The position numbers and the translations under genes were made by a program. Positions 18,102 through 26,592 of a stretch of DNA of 64,000 bases are shown piece after piece (the first letter of the stretch is position 1; the number at the start of each line of letters is the position of its first letter). Below the pieces are notes generated by a model. The model was not told where the DNA came from, searched no databases, and saw nothing but the letters and a program-made list of their open reading frames with translations. This DNA is from Pontibacter actiniarum (GTDB lineage Bacteria > Bacteroidota > Bacteroidia > Cytophagales > Hymenobacteraceae). The stretch lies in the NCBI RefSeq assembly GCF_003585765.1, contig NZ_CP021235.1:1488001-1552000 (forward strand), written 5' to 3'.

Positions 18102-18130
18102 AAGTATAAGTAATTGTCATGCTTATACTT
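18102..18130. repeat. Inverted pair of AAGTATAAG words in convergent spacer
   Basis: AAGTATAAG (18102-18110) and CTTATACTT (18122-18130) face each other across 11 nt. Further copies of the heptamer at about 18072 and 18148 make this spacer the densest cluster of the genome-wide word. It may act as a weak terminator between the convergent genes. Confidence 0.5.
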
Positions 18131-18155
18131 ACAGTTGGATTGCCTGATATATACT

Positions 18156-18605
18156 TTAACTGGAGTGGTCGGCAATGATTTTCCAGCCTTCCGCAAAGCG
18201 ACGGAAAACAACAGAAAAATGCCCTTCCAGATCGCCTTTTGCTGCTTCCTGGCCGAGGTGCCATTTGCCCACCACCAGCACTGTTTCCGCCGATAGTTCC
18301 TCTACCTCCTTCACATCAAAAGTGAGTTGCCCCATAGCTGCCGGATCCGGGTAGCTGCGCTTATAGTTGTCCAGCGTTTGCTGCCAGCCGTAGGTCAGGC
18401 CGCGCGAGCCGACAAAGAGCAGCGAGTCTGACTGCCAGTAGCCCTGCATGTAGCACTCCAAATCGCCCTGGCTCCAGCAGGCAGCCTGCTCCGCCAGCAC
18501 CTGGCGCACAGCCGCCTTTGGGTTAAGTATTTGCTGCGGCGTTTGGTGCTGGGCACAGGCAGCGGCAAATACCGTTAGCAGCAAGAGGTAAAGTTTATTT
18601 TTCAT
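18156..18605 (-). CDS. SnoaL/DUF4440-like lipoprotein
   Basis: A 149-residue lipoprotein (signal ending VFAAAC). The mature part resembles the NTF2-like DUF4440 fold: AAVRQVLAEQAACWSQGDLECYMQGY, TLDNYKRSYPD, and FSVVFRRFAEGWKIIADHSS. Such domains bind small ligands; the ligand is unknown. The start ATG overlaps the mtgA stop by 11 nt, so the two are translationally coupled. Confidence 0.85.
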   Translation of the reverse strand: MKNKLYLLLLTVFAAACAQHQTPQQILNPKAAVRQVLAEQAACWSQGDLECYMQGYWQSDSLLFVGSRGLTYGWQQTLDNYKRSYPDPAAMGQLTFDVKEVEELSAETVLVVGKWHLGQEAAKGDLEGHFSVVFRRFAEGWKIIADHSS

Positions 18606-19329
18606 CTGTTTCAGGTAGGATTTCCTTGATGTAGGTGGTGCCACCCAGGCGGCCCATGGCGCGGGCAATACGGCCCCGGCGTGTCCGCACGTAGCCCGAA
18701 GGGTTCTTGGCAGAATACTTGATCGGGTTTGGCAGCACGGCAGCTAACAGCGCCGCCTGCTGTCGTCCCACATCGCTGGCCGGCTTATCAAAGTACTTCT
18801 GTGCGGCGGCCTCCACCCCAAAAACACCGTCTCCCATTTCGGCAATGTTCAGGTATACTTCCATAATGCGCTCTTTCCCCCACAGCACCTCAATGAGCAT
18901 GGTAAAGTACGCTTCCACGGCCTTCCGGAAGTAGCTGCGCCCATGCCAGAGAAAAACGTTTTTGGCCACCTGCTGGCTGATGGTGCTCCCGCCCCGTATA
19001 TTGCCGCCTTTCTGGTTGCGCTGAAAGGCATCCCAAATAGCATCGAAGTCGAAGCCGTGGTGCTGCAGAAACAGCTGGTCTTCAGACGCGACTACCGCCA
19101 ATGGTAGCTGCGGCGACATCTCCTCCAGCGGCACAAACTTATACTTGATCCCGGGCTCTTCCTTTTCGGCGGCGCCAGCCTCGGCACGCCGCTGCAGCAT
19201 GTGCAGTGTAGCCGGCGGTGCCACCCAGCGGTACAGCAGCACCCACACCACGCTTATCAGGAAAAGGCTAAGCACTAACTTTACGAAAAGCAGCTTTACT
19301 TGCCTCAGTCCTAATCGCTTTTTAGCCAT
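18595..19329 (-). CDS. mtgA: Monofunctional biosynthetic peptidoglycan transglycosylase (MtgA)
   Basis: A 244-residue GT51 enzyme that polymerises lipid II into glycan strands. A membrane anchor lies near residues 13-32. The catalytic region has EDQLFLQHHGFDFDAIWDA (catalytic Glu and substrate contacts), RGGSTISQQVAKN, and KERIMEVYLNIAEMG. There is no transpeptidase domain, as expected of MtgA. It is the first gene of a two-gene unit with the DUF4440-like lipoprotein. Confidence 0.95.
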   Translation of the reverse strand: MAKKRLGLRQVKLLFVKLVLSLFLISVVWVLLYRWVAPPATLHMLQRRAEAGAAEKEEPGIKYKFVPLEEMSPQLPLAVVASEDQLFLQHHGFDFDAIWDAFQRNQKGGNIRGGSTISQQVAKNVFLWHGRSYFRKAVEAYFTMLIEVLWGKERIMEVYLNIAEMGDGVFGVEAAAQKYFDKPASDVGRQQAALLAAVLPNPIKYSAKNPSGYVRTRRGRIARAMGRLGGTTYIKEILPETDEK

Positions 19330-19509
19330 TTTTAACTATCTTTTTGAGGCCGCAAAGGTAATCAGTTTGTGCCGTTTTCCTAGCAAGTAGGTATACTTGC
19401 AGCCAACGCAACGGCCCCGGAAAGCGTAGGCAAAGAGCAAGCGCGCACAGCTGTCGGTCACCCGGAAAAACGAAGCTACATCTATCACCCATACATACAA
19501 GCCCTGAAC

Positions 19510-20154
19510 ATGACTCCAAAAATAAAGTACCTGCCGCTTTTCCCGCTTGGCATTGTGGTTTTCCCCGGGGAAAAACTAAACCTGCACGTTTTTGAGCCGC
19601 GCTACAAACAACTGGTGCTGGACTGCCTGGAGGAGGGAAAAACCTTTGGCATCCCCACCTTTCTGGAGAACAACGTAGGCACCTACGGCACCGAAATAGA
19701 GCTGCTGAACGTGGAGAAGAAGTACGCGAACGGTGAAATGGATATCCGCACAAAGGGGCTGCAGATATTCAAGATACTGCAGTTTGATAAGATGGCCCCG
19801 AACAGGCTGTATGCAGGCGGTGAGGTGGAGGTAGTAGAGAATCGGCTGGAGGAGGATATCCTCACCAAGATCAAAATACGGGAAAACCTACAGAAACTCT
19901 ATGATGCGCTGGGGCTCAGCAACCTTTACCTGGAGCTGCCGGAGAATTTTACAAGCTACGACATTGGGCACCAGCTGGGGCTAAGCACCGAGCAGGAGTA
20001 CACGCTGCTACAGCTGCTAAGCGAGCAGGACCGGCAGGAGGCCATTCTACACCACCTACAGCAGGTGCTGCCGGTGGTGCTGGAGACAGAGCGGCTCAAA
20101 GAGCGCGTGCGCCTCAATGGGCACTTCAAGAACCTGACACCCCCAAACTTTTAA
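19510..20154 (+). CDS. Lon N-terminal (LON substrate-binding) domain protein
   Basis: A 214-residue protein consisting of the Lon N-terminal domain without ATPase or protease parts. LPLFPLGIVVFPGEKLNLHVFEPRY is the typical start of PF02190. A helical C-terminal half with several LLQLLSEQDRQ-type segments follows. Stand-alone proteins of this type are of unknown function. It is followed 21 bp later by the metallophosphoesterase gene. Confidence 0.88.
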   Translation: MTPKIKYLPLFPLGIVVFPGEKLNLHVFEPRYKQLVLDCLEEGKTFGIPTFLENNVGTYGTEIELLNVEKKYANGEMDIRTKGLQIFKILQFDKMAPNRLYAGGEVEVVENRLEEDILTKIKIRENLQKLYDALGLSNLYLELPENFTSYDIGHQLGLSTEQEYTLLQLLSEQDRQEAILHHLQQVLPVVLETERLKERVRLNGHFKNLTPPNF

Positions 20155-20175
20155 GCCCTTGCCTGTTTCTTCTAT

Positions 20176-21390
20176 ATGCTGATCTACTTTCTGGTTATCG
20201 TCCCGACACTGCTCTTTACATTTCTGGCCTTCAGTTATTGGCAGGAGCGTAAGTACCGGCGCAAACCCTTCTACCGGCTTTCTGACCTGGGCTGGAAAAG
20301 GCTACCGCCCCCGCCTGCGGCGGACCTGCAGCAGTCGGTGGCCCTGTTGGGAGATGTGGGGGCCATTGCCACAGACGGCTCAGACCCGGTGATGCACCTG
20401 GTACAGGAGTGGCAGCAGGAAGTGGCGGCAAAGGGCACCATGATCTTCCTGGGCGACAACCTCTACCCTATCGGGCTGCCGGATGTCGGCCACCGCCACC
20501 GGCCGATGGCCGAAGCACGGCTCAACACCCTCATCCAAAGTATAAAACAATACCCGGGCAGCGGGGTGTTTATCAGCGGCAACCACGATTGGTTTAAGGG
20601 GCGCAAAGGCGGCTATGACCAGATGCTGCGGCAGGAGCGCTACGTGGAGGAGCACCTGGGCCAGGAGAAGAGTTACATGCCCCACAACGGCTGCCCCGGC
20701 CCTAGCACCTGGCAACTGGCCGACGGGCTGCTCCTGGTCATCATTAACACGCAGTGGTTCGTGCAGCGAGGCGAGAAGCCGTTGGGCCGGAAGTATGAGT
20801 GCCCCTATGACGACATAGAGGAGTTCTTTATCCGGCTCAACAGGGTTCTGAAGCGCAACACGCATCAGCGGGTGCTTATTGCGGCACACCACCCGCTTTA
20901 CAGCAATGCCCAGCACGGCGGCAAGTTCACGGTAAAGCAGCACATTTTCCCGCTCACCGCTATGCACAAGCGGATATACATCCCCTTGCCCATCTTCGGG
21001 TCGCTGTACCCTTTTTACCGGAAGCTGTTCGGAGCGTACGAAGACATGTCGCACCGCAAGTACAAGAGAATGCGGAAACGGCTTCTGCGCATCTTCCACC
21101 GCTATAGCAACCTGATTTACGTGGGCGGCCACGACCACAACCTGCAGCACTTTGAGGTGCGCGGAAACCACTACATCGTAAGTGGCGCAGGCAGTAAAAC
21201 CGCTTTCGTGAAGAAAGGAGGCAGGGCTACCTTTACCCTGGAGCAGCTGGGCTTCTTTGTGCTGAACTACTACAGCAATGGCGAGGTGTGGATGGAGTGC
21301 CGGACGGTGCCGGCAGAGGCTGGTGCAGGTGCCGACGTAATGTTCCGGAAAAAGCTTGCGAGCGTGCGTACGCCGCTCGCGGCACAGTAG
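20176..21390 (+). CDS. Membrane-anchored metallophosphoesterase
   Basis: A 404-residue protein with an N-terminal membrane segment (residues 2-18). Metal-site motifs are LLGDVGA, MIFLGDNLYPIGL, FISGNHDW, LIAAHHPLYS and VGGHDHNLQHF, in the order of calcineurin-like phosphatases related to purple acid phosphatases. The catalytic domain follows the anchor; its side of the membrane cannot be decided. The substrate is unknown. Its stop is two bases from the stop of the convergent lipid kinase. Confidence 0.9.
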   Translation: MLIYFLVIVPTLLFTFLAFSYWQERKYRRKPFYRLSDLGWKRLPPPPAADLQQSVALLGDVGAIATDGSDPVMHLVQEWQQEVAAKGTMIFLGDNLYPIGLPDVGHRHRPMAEARLNTLIQSIKQYPGSGVFISGNHDWFKGRKGGYDQMLRQERYVEEHLGQEKSYMPHNGCPGPSTWQLADGLLLVIINTQWFVQRGEKPLGRKYECPYDDIEEFFIRLNRVLKRNTHQRVLIAAHHPLYSNAQHGGKFTVKQHIFPLTAMHKRIYIPLPIFGSLYPFYRKLFGAYEDMSHRKYKRMRKRLLRIFHRYSNLIYVGGHDHNLQHFEVRGNHYIVSGAGSKTAFVKKGGRATFTLEQLGFFVLNYYSNGEVWMECRTVPAEAGAGADVMFRKKLASVRTPLAAQ

Positions 21391-21392
21391 GT

Positions 21393-22298
21393 CTACTCTT
21401 CGTCTTCCGGCAGCGGCAGGATCACTTTGAGGCTCTTAGGCTGAATTTCTGCGGTTATCACCTCCCCCAGGTTCATCGGTTCCCCGTCAATGTGCATCAC
21501 CTCGTGCTCCAGGTTATAGATGGTGGCTTTTTTGCAGCTTATGGTGCGGGTGTAGACGCTGGTGTCGATGCTGTCGGTGTACAGTTTATAAAGTATGCCG
21601 ATACCGGCCGCTTTCGGAAAAGGCTCAATGAGGCAGATCTCAAATTTGCCGTCGTTAAGGATTCCGTCCGGGTTGATGTTGGCGTTGGTGCCAAAGGCGT
21701 TGGCGTTGGCAACTGTGACCATAAAAGCCTGCCCTTCGAAGCTCTCTGCATCGGTCTCTATCCGGTAGCGCTTCGCCTCGTACCCCAGGTATTCCTGCAT
21801 CGCAATCCAGGCGTAGGAGCCCGGTCCCCGTGTGTCACCCTCGCAAAAGCGTTTTACCACCAGGGCGTTAAAGCCAAAGTCACTGAGGTGGATGGAGGGC
21901 ACGCCGTTAAGTAAAACCGTATCGATGTTGCGCACAACGTGGCGGTGAATGAGCTCCAGGGCCTCCTCGGTATCCTGCGGGATGTGCAGGTCCTTGCTGA
22001 GCCCGTTTCCGGAGCCCAGCGGAACGATGCCCAGCGGGGTAGTCGTGTTGATGAGCAGGGAGGCGACAATACTCACTGTGCCATCTCCCCCGATGGCGTA
22101 TACGGCGTCATACTTCTGCTGATCCAGCTTTTCTTTGATCGTTTCTTTGTCGTGCTCGCCGGTCGTTTTGTAGATCTCAAAGCGTATATGGTGCTCTTGG
22201 CAGATAGTGGCAATTTCTTCTTCCAGGTCCTCTTTTTCCACGTCACCGGAGATAGGGTTGATGACGAAAAGTAAGTTGTGGTGCTTGTTGCTCTCCAT
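21393..22298 (-). CDS. Diacylglycerol kinase-family lipid kinase (YegS/BmrU type)
   Basis: A 301-residue soluble kinase. The ATP site is read from IGGDGTVSIVASLL and PLGIVPLGSGNGLSKDL, the DAGK catalytic signature. The start LLFVINPISGD is typical. Such enzymes phosphorylate lipids (diacylglycerol, phosphatidylglycerol or sphingoid bases) using ATP; the choice is not visible. It is 68 bp downstream of the M48 gene on the same strand. Confidence 0.92.
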   Translation of the reverse strand: MESNKHHNLLFVINPISGDVEKEDLEEEIATICQEHHIRFEIYKTTGEHDKETIKEKLDQQKYDAVYAIGGDGTVSIVASLLINTTTPLGIVPLGSGNGLSKDLHIPQDTEEALELIHRHVVRNIDTVLLNGVPSIHLSDFGFNALVVKRFCEGDTRGPGSYAWIAMQEYLGYEAKRYRIETDAESFEGQAFMVTVANANAFGTNANINPDGILNDGKFEICLIEPFPKAAGIGILYKLYTDSIDTSVYTRTISCKKATIYNLEHEVMHIDGEPMNLGEVITAEIQPKSLKVILPLPEDEE

Positions 22299-22366
22299 AG
22301 GTTTGATTGTCTGTACTACTGCCTTTGATACGTACTAAAGTACGTTAATACTGCTTTGCCACAAAG

Positions 22367-23176
22367 TTATTGTTGCAGGCCCTCTGGCAGGCCGTTGGGG
22401 TACTCCTCCTGTATAGCCTGCTCGATCTGGGTCACACGGTTGCCGGGGTTCGGGTGCGTCTGCAAGAACTCAGGGCCGCCTGCGCCGCCGCCAGCCTCCT
22501 CCAGGATACGCATCACCTTGATCATAGCCCGGGGATCGTAGCCGGCGTTGCCTGTGAGCTGCACCGCCAAACGGTCAGACTCCAGCTCGTCTTCGCGCCC
22601 GTAGCGCATGTTGAGCAACTGGCCCACCATGGCGGCCACCGCAGCACCCGACCGGCTGGCGGGGTTATCCGGATCGTAAGTGGCGATAGCGGCGGCACCT
22701 GTCAGCCCCTGGGTTAGCTTTGCCTTGGCCAGCTGCTCGGCGGAGTGGCGCGCCACCACATGCCCAATCTCATGCCCCAGCACGCCTGCCAGCTGTGCCT
22801 CCGACTCCAGCCGCTTTAACAAACCTGCCGTTATAAACACCTGGCCGCCCGGCAAGGCAAAGGCATTCACGGTCTGTTCGTCTGCCAGTAAATGAAAGTC
22901 GAACTGGTAAGGCGTTTCCTTTACATTAGTGTTTTGCACCAGTTTCTGCCCGATAGCTTTCACCTCGGCGGCGGCCTGCCTGTCTGGGTGCAGGCCGCCG
23001 TACTGCTGGGCCATCTCTGGTGCCGCCTGTAGGCCAAGGGCTATTTCCTGCTCTACGGTCATATCCACGTGCTGCTTCTCGCCCGTAAACTCATTCTCTT
23101 CTGTGCTGCACCAATAGGTCACCAGCGACACTGCTGCCACCAGCAGTGCTATGATAAATTTAATGACTGCTCTCAT
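22367..23176 (-). CDS. M48-family metallopeptidase
   Basis: A 269-residue protease with an N-terminal hydrophobic segment (residues 4-22) ending near TYWCS, which could be a lipobox-like site or an anchor. The zinc site is LGHEIGHVVARHS and the third ligand lies in REDELESDRLAVQL. A glycine-rich AGGGAGGPEFLQTHPNPGNRV tail is family-typical. It is a paralogue of the lipoprotein at 13702. The likely role is envelope protein quality control. Confidence 0.93.
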   Translation of the reverse strand: MRAVIKFIIALLVAAVSLVTYWCSTEENEFTGEKQHVDMTVEQEIALGLQAAPEMAQQYGGLHPDRQAAAEVKAIGQKLVQNTNVKETPYQFDFHLLADEQTVNAFALPGGQVFITAGLLKRLESEAQLAGVLGHEIGHVVARHSAEQLAKAKLTQGLTGAAAIATYDPDNPASRSGAAVAAMVGQLLNMRYGREDELESDRLAVQLTGNAGYDPRAMIKVMRILEEAGGGAGGPEFLQTHPNPGNRVTQIEQAIQEEYPNGLPEGLQQ

Positions 23177-23527
23177 ACATGCTTTCAGTATTATACTTAC
23201 ACCCGCCGCCAGGATGGGTTACCTCATGAACGTGGAAGGCCTTGTGCCGGTTGTGGCGTAGCTGTAAAGCGTTGCAGCGCTATACTTACCGGCTCCCCGG
23301 CAGCCGGATTATTGCACCCATTTTGTTGCGCCCTGTCCATTCCTGCCTGGGAGAAAAGTTCTATCGTCATCTGTAAGTATAAACTGGTGTTGCATCTTTT
23401 TTTACTTTGCCGCGGGAGGGTTTCCAGCTTTAGCCAAAACAGTTAATACCTGTAAAAGCAAAAAGCCACTTGCTGCTAAGCAAGTGGCTTTGATATCTTG
23501 GGAAGGCAGCGGAACTACCGGGCAGTT
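23177..23527. other. 351-bp intergenic region
   Basis: No convincing gene. It contains three copies of the AAGTATA/TATACTT word (about 23190, 23281 and 23373), and the terminator of the L,D-transpeptidase gene. Confidence 0.6.
23462..23491 (-). terminator. Rho-independent terminator of the L,D-transpeptidase gene
   Basis: AAAGCCACTTGC and GCAAGTGGCTTT pair around a short loop. On the minus strand the stem is followed by TTTTTGCTTTT. Confidence 0.8.
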
Positions 23528-24331
23528 CTACATGCTGATGGCTGCATCCGCACCGTTTTCCAGTGCAAAGGCCTCTACAGCCTGGTTGTTGTTCAGGTAC
23601 GTTGAGCTATACTTCGCATCGTTGCCATGGATGTAAAGCACCGATTTGTCTTTGATCGCTTCGATCACATCTTTCGATACCTCTTTCGGAACGGAAGGGC
23701 AACCCAGGCTACGGCCAAGGCGGCCATACTGCTTTACAAAATCCTCGCTTACGTAATCAGCTCCGTGTACAACAATTGCTCTGGCCATGGCATTGGTGTT
23801 GAAGCCTTCATCTTTGCCCTGCAGGCGCAGCGACAGACCGTGCTTGCCAAAATAGGTGGCATCAGTCAGGTAAAAGCCGAGGCTGCTCATGTTAGAGTTG
23901 GGGGTGTTGGAGAAGCGGGTCGCTTTTCCTTCTCCCGTATTGCGGCCATGTGCCACGAGGGTGTTAAACAACACTTTCTTAGACTTCAGATCGATTATCC
24001 AGAGGCGCTTTTCTGAGCTGGGCTTTGTAAAGTCTACCACGGAAAGCACAGACTTGGACGGAGCGATCATCTTTAGCCGCTTGAAGTTCTGGAAGCCGAC
24101 CACGGCCTTGTGAAACACCTGGTACGACAGTCCCTTTTGCTCCAGGTTGGCTTCGTTGTAGAGTTCCTGTACATGGTCCTCAAACACGGCGGCCTTGGCT
24201 GCCAGAGAACTGTTTGCCAGGTCCTTCGCTTCCAGCGCGAGCGGTGCTGTGATGGCTGCCGCGTCCTTGGGGACGGGCGACGTAAAGGATAAAAGTCCGA
24301 GGGTGATGGAGGTTAGCAATACTCTTACCAT
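23528..24331 (-). CDS. Murein L,D-transpeptidase catalytic domain protein (YkuD_2)
   Basis: A 267-residue secreted protein with a signal peptide of about 20 residues. The catalytic region reads AIVVHGADYVSEDF, then GRLGRSLGCPSVP with the nucleophile cysteine in the S-x-GCPS motif. This is the YkuD_2 (PF13645) variant common in Bacteroidota. L,D-transpeptidases cross-link peptidoglycan or attach proteins to it. It is transcribed alone. Confidence 0.9.
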   Translation of the reverse strand: MVRVLLTSITLGLLSFTSPVPKDAAAITAPLALEAKDLANSSLAAKAAVFEDHVQELYNEANLEQKGLSYQVFHKAVVGFQNFKRLKMIAPSKSVLSVVDFTKPSSEKRLWIIDLKSKKVLFNTLVAHGRNTGEGKATRFSNTPNSNMSSLGFYLTDATYFGKHGLSLRLQGKDEGFNTNAMARAIVVHGADYVSEDFVKQYGRLGRSLGCPSVPKEVSKDVIEAIKDKSVLYIHGNDAKYSSTYLNNNQAVEAFALENGADAAISM

Positions 24332-24599
24332 AGGATTGTTTAGCTTCTGTTTTACGTGTTAGATAAAAACAACAGGAAGTGCAGTACAAATTGTTCCGCT
24401 CCGGCAAAAGAGCTAAGCTATTAGCCATAAGTAAAATAAGCACAAAGCAAGAGAATTGCAATAGCCTCTTCCCCATCTGATGCATATTGTTGCAGGAGTT
24501 ATATTTAAAATATGCTATATACAATTAAATGCTTTTTTTCTGCTTTGGCTTGTCTGGCAAGGCTGCAAGGTGCAACTTTAAGGCTGCAAAACAAGCAAT

Positions 24600-25004
24600 A
24601 TGGGAAAGCGTTTTATAACAACTGTACAGCTGCTCGGGCTCCTGCTGCTGGGCGCCTGCGGAACTCCTGAAAACCTCCAAAGCTTCGACTCCAAGGTGTG
24701 GAAGGATGACCGCAACGGCTGCGAAAGCCAGCGTGCCGGGCTGCTCGACGATTTCGAGAAGATCAGGAAGGAGCTCTACGGAAAGAAAGAGTACGTGCTG
24801 CGCAATGTACTGGGCAAGCCCGACAGTGAAGAGCTGATGGAGCGCAACCAGCGCATCTACTTCTACTACATTGAGCCTGGCACGCAGTGCAACAGCCGCA
24901 ACCAGATGTCAGAGGCAAACCGACTGCAGGTGCGCATCAATGCCCTGGGGAAAGTATCGGAAATCTCTTACTATAGACCAGTAGAAACAGGAAAGCCCGA
25001 GTAA
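24600..25004 (+). CDS. Small lipoprotein, SmpA/BamE-like
   Basis: A 134-residue protein with lipoprotein signal ending LLLLGAC. The region EYVLRNVLGKPDSEEL...IYFYYIEPGTQC resembles the two-strand, two-helix pattern of SmpA/OmlA (BamE) domains, where a helix is followed by V..LG.P and strands of aromatic residues. That match is weak; it may simply be a conserved hypothetical. The stop codon lies inside a perfect 14-bp hairpin. Confidence 0.75.
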   Translation: MGKRFITTVQLLGLLLLGACGTPENLQSFDSKVWKDDRNGCESQRAGLLDDFEKIRKELYGKKEYVLRNVLGKPDSEELMERNQRIYFYYIEPGTQCNSRNQMSEANRLQVRINALGKVSEISYYRPVETGKPE

Positions 25005-25020
25005 CTACTCGGGCTTTCCT
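24989..25020 (+). terminator. Hairpin overlapping the stop codon of the small lipoprotein gene
   Basis: AGGAAAGCCCGAGT (24989-25002) pairs perfectly with ACTCGGGCTTTCCT (25007-25020) around AACT. The TAA at 25002-25004 is inside. The T run is weak, so it may be a terminator or an mRNA 3' stabiliser. Confidence 0.65.
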
Positions 25021-25041
25021 GCTATAAGTATAAAGTTGCTG

Positions 25042-25437
25042 CTATTCCTCGTTTTCAGACACAAAGCGCATCGTAAAGCGCCCTTCCAGCTTCTGGTACT
25101 CCCGCAGCTGTTCAGCTGACAGCACCTCCTGCAGGTCGCGGTCGTTACGCAGGTGTATGTTTCTTACCTCTCTGGTGCGTTGCTTCGGGTTAAGGGCATA
25201 GGTCTCTTCTGCCTGCTGCAGCTGCTCATAGCGGCTGCTGTTTAGCTGCTCTACCAGCGAGTACTGCTCTTCTGTCAGCTTCAGTTCCTGTTTCATCTCG
25301 AGGTTGGCCATTTCCGGGCCTTCTAAATCCATCGAGAGCACCACCAGGTCCAGCTCCTCATCTGTAACCCGCAGGCCCTGTGCATAACCTGCAAAACCTA
25401 CCAACCACAAAACACTCAGAAGTAAATACTTTTTCAT
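25042..25437 (-). CDS. Secreted helical protein, Spy/CpxP-like character
   Basis: A 131-residue protein with signal peptide (ending FAGYAQ). The mature part is nearly all helix and charged: MKQELKLTEEQYSLVEQLN and LSAEQLREYQKLEG resemble the LTxxQ repeats of Spy/CpxP periplasmic chaperones. The match is by pattern only. It is convergent with the small lipoprotein gene. Confidence 0.65.
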   Translation of the reverse strand: MKKYLLLSVLWLVGFAGYAQGLRVTDEELDLVVLSMDLEGPEMANLEMKQELKLTEEQYSLVEQLNSSRYEQLQQAEETYALNPKQRTREVRNIHLRNDRDLQEVLSAEQLREYQKLEGRFTMRFVSENEE

Positions 25438-25752
25438 TTTTTAAGGGTGTATGACTTATAAAATTGTCTAAAGTTTCTTGTTGCTGTGTTTAACGGAATT
25501 TCTGAATGCAAGTTAGGCATTTTTTAAAAATAAATAATATTTATCTAATATTTAATTTAAATTATTTCCTTGTTGTGTAAAACCAATATTGGTAAAAGGT
25601 ACACTGCTTTCTTATTGACTAAATAACCTGCCGTTAGCGCAACCATAGCACCTGAGCGGGGTATACTTATACCATAGTTCTATATAGGACTTTTCAAAAA
25701 TCAAAAGGCGAAACCATTAAGTATAAGCTGGTTTCATTTTAATATTTACAAC
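25438..25752. other. 315-bp A+T-rich intergenic region
   Basis: Divergent spacer between genes at 25042 and 25753. It is strongly A+T rich from 25500 to 25580 and carries GTATACTTATACC near 25661 and AAGTATAAGC near 25721. No gene is seen. It presumably holds both promoters. Confidence 0.6.
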
Positions 25753-25986
25753 ATGAGGACAAGGTTTTACAATCCGAGCAAACTGGAAGTTAATTTCGCA
25801 AAAGCCGTGAAAGACTTAATGCCCCAACTGGAGACAAAATTGGACGAAGGTGAGAGGGTAGTCGATGTGGAGTCCGTTCACGATGCAGATAATCCTTTAG
25901 TAATCTTTAAGTTGGAAGATAAGGAGGGGGACTTGCACGAAGTAGTGGTACAGATTATTCAACGGCCAGACAGCATTGTTAAATGA
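25753..25986 (+). CDS. Small hypothetical protein
   Basis: A 77-residue protein beginning MRTRFYNPSKLEVNFAKAV with a mixed helix/strand pattern and an acidic middle (LDEGERVVDVESVHDAD). I do not recognise a family. A clear terminator follows, which supports a real transcript. Confidence 0.6.
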   Translation: MRTRFYNPSKLEVNFAKAVKDLMPQLETKLDEGERVVDVESVHDADNPLVIFKLEDKEGDLHEVVVQIIQRPDSIVK

Positions 25987-26004
25987 GTTAAATTTACAGA
26001 ACAC

Positions 26005-26046
26005 AAAAGAGAGGCGGCTTTATTCCTAAGGCCGCCTCTCTTTTAT
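26005..26046 (+). terminator. Rho-independent terminator after the 77-residue protein gene
   Basis: AAAAGAGAGGCGGC (26005-26018) and GCCGCCTCTCTTTT (26031-26044) form a 14-bp stem. The A run on one side and T run on the other let it work in both directions. Confidence 0.8.
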
Positions 26047-26085
26047 GTCTTACGCAGTAACATCGTATTAAATATATATTAAAGC

Positions 26086-26547
26086 CTACGAAGGCCCGCC
26101 CGGCACCTTGTGTTCGCGCTGCTTAAAGTACTGCATGGCAATAAAGGCAATCATAAAGCCTGAGATCACCCCCTCCAGCATAAGCACAGAGAAGATAACG
26201 ACACCCGGCGTGGCCACAACACGCTCTCCGAAATACCGCTCGGCAGAGAGCGTTTCGATAAGGGCCTCCCCTCCCAGCTTTACATATACCACCATAAAGG
26301 CAGCGAATAGCGTGGTTCCGACTACAGCCGTGATGATGCCTGTCGCGAGCCCTTTAAAGTAGCCGATTTTGCCGTGCATGCGTTCTTTGTAGCCTTTGAT
26401 GGCCAATACTACACCGAAAGCCATAATCACGCCATTCAAAAAGCGCAGTTCGATCACATCTGCCAGGCCGAACACCCGCATCAGCATAAAATAGGCGATC
26501 AGTGCAGCAGCCGTTAAAAGGCCGTACTTGAGGCCTGTCTTTTCCAT
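26086..26547 (-). CDS. DUF4199 membrane protein (second of a tandem pair)
   Basis: A 153-residue protein with four hydrophobic segments. KYGLLTAAALIAYFMLMRVFG, GVVLAIKGYKER and FKGLATGIITAVVGTTLF fit DUF4199, a Bacteroidota family of unknown function. The paralogue at 26593 is immediately upstream (45 bp), and the two share the same layout and C-terminal FIAMQ(Y/W)FK motif. Confidence 0.85.
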   Translation of the reverse strand: MEKTGLKYGLLTAAALIAYFMLMRVFGLADVIELRFLNGVIMAFGVVLAIKGYKERMHGKIGYFKGLATGIITAVVGTTLFAAFMVVYVKLGGEALIETLSAERYFGERVVATPGVVIFSVLMLEGVISGFMIAFIAMQYFKQREHKVPGGPS

Positions 26548-26592
26548 TGTCCGTACTATTTTTTGTTCGCGATTACTCTTTTTAGTTTTCCG

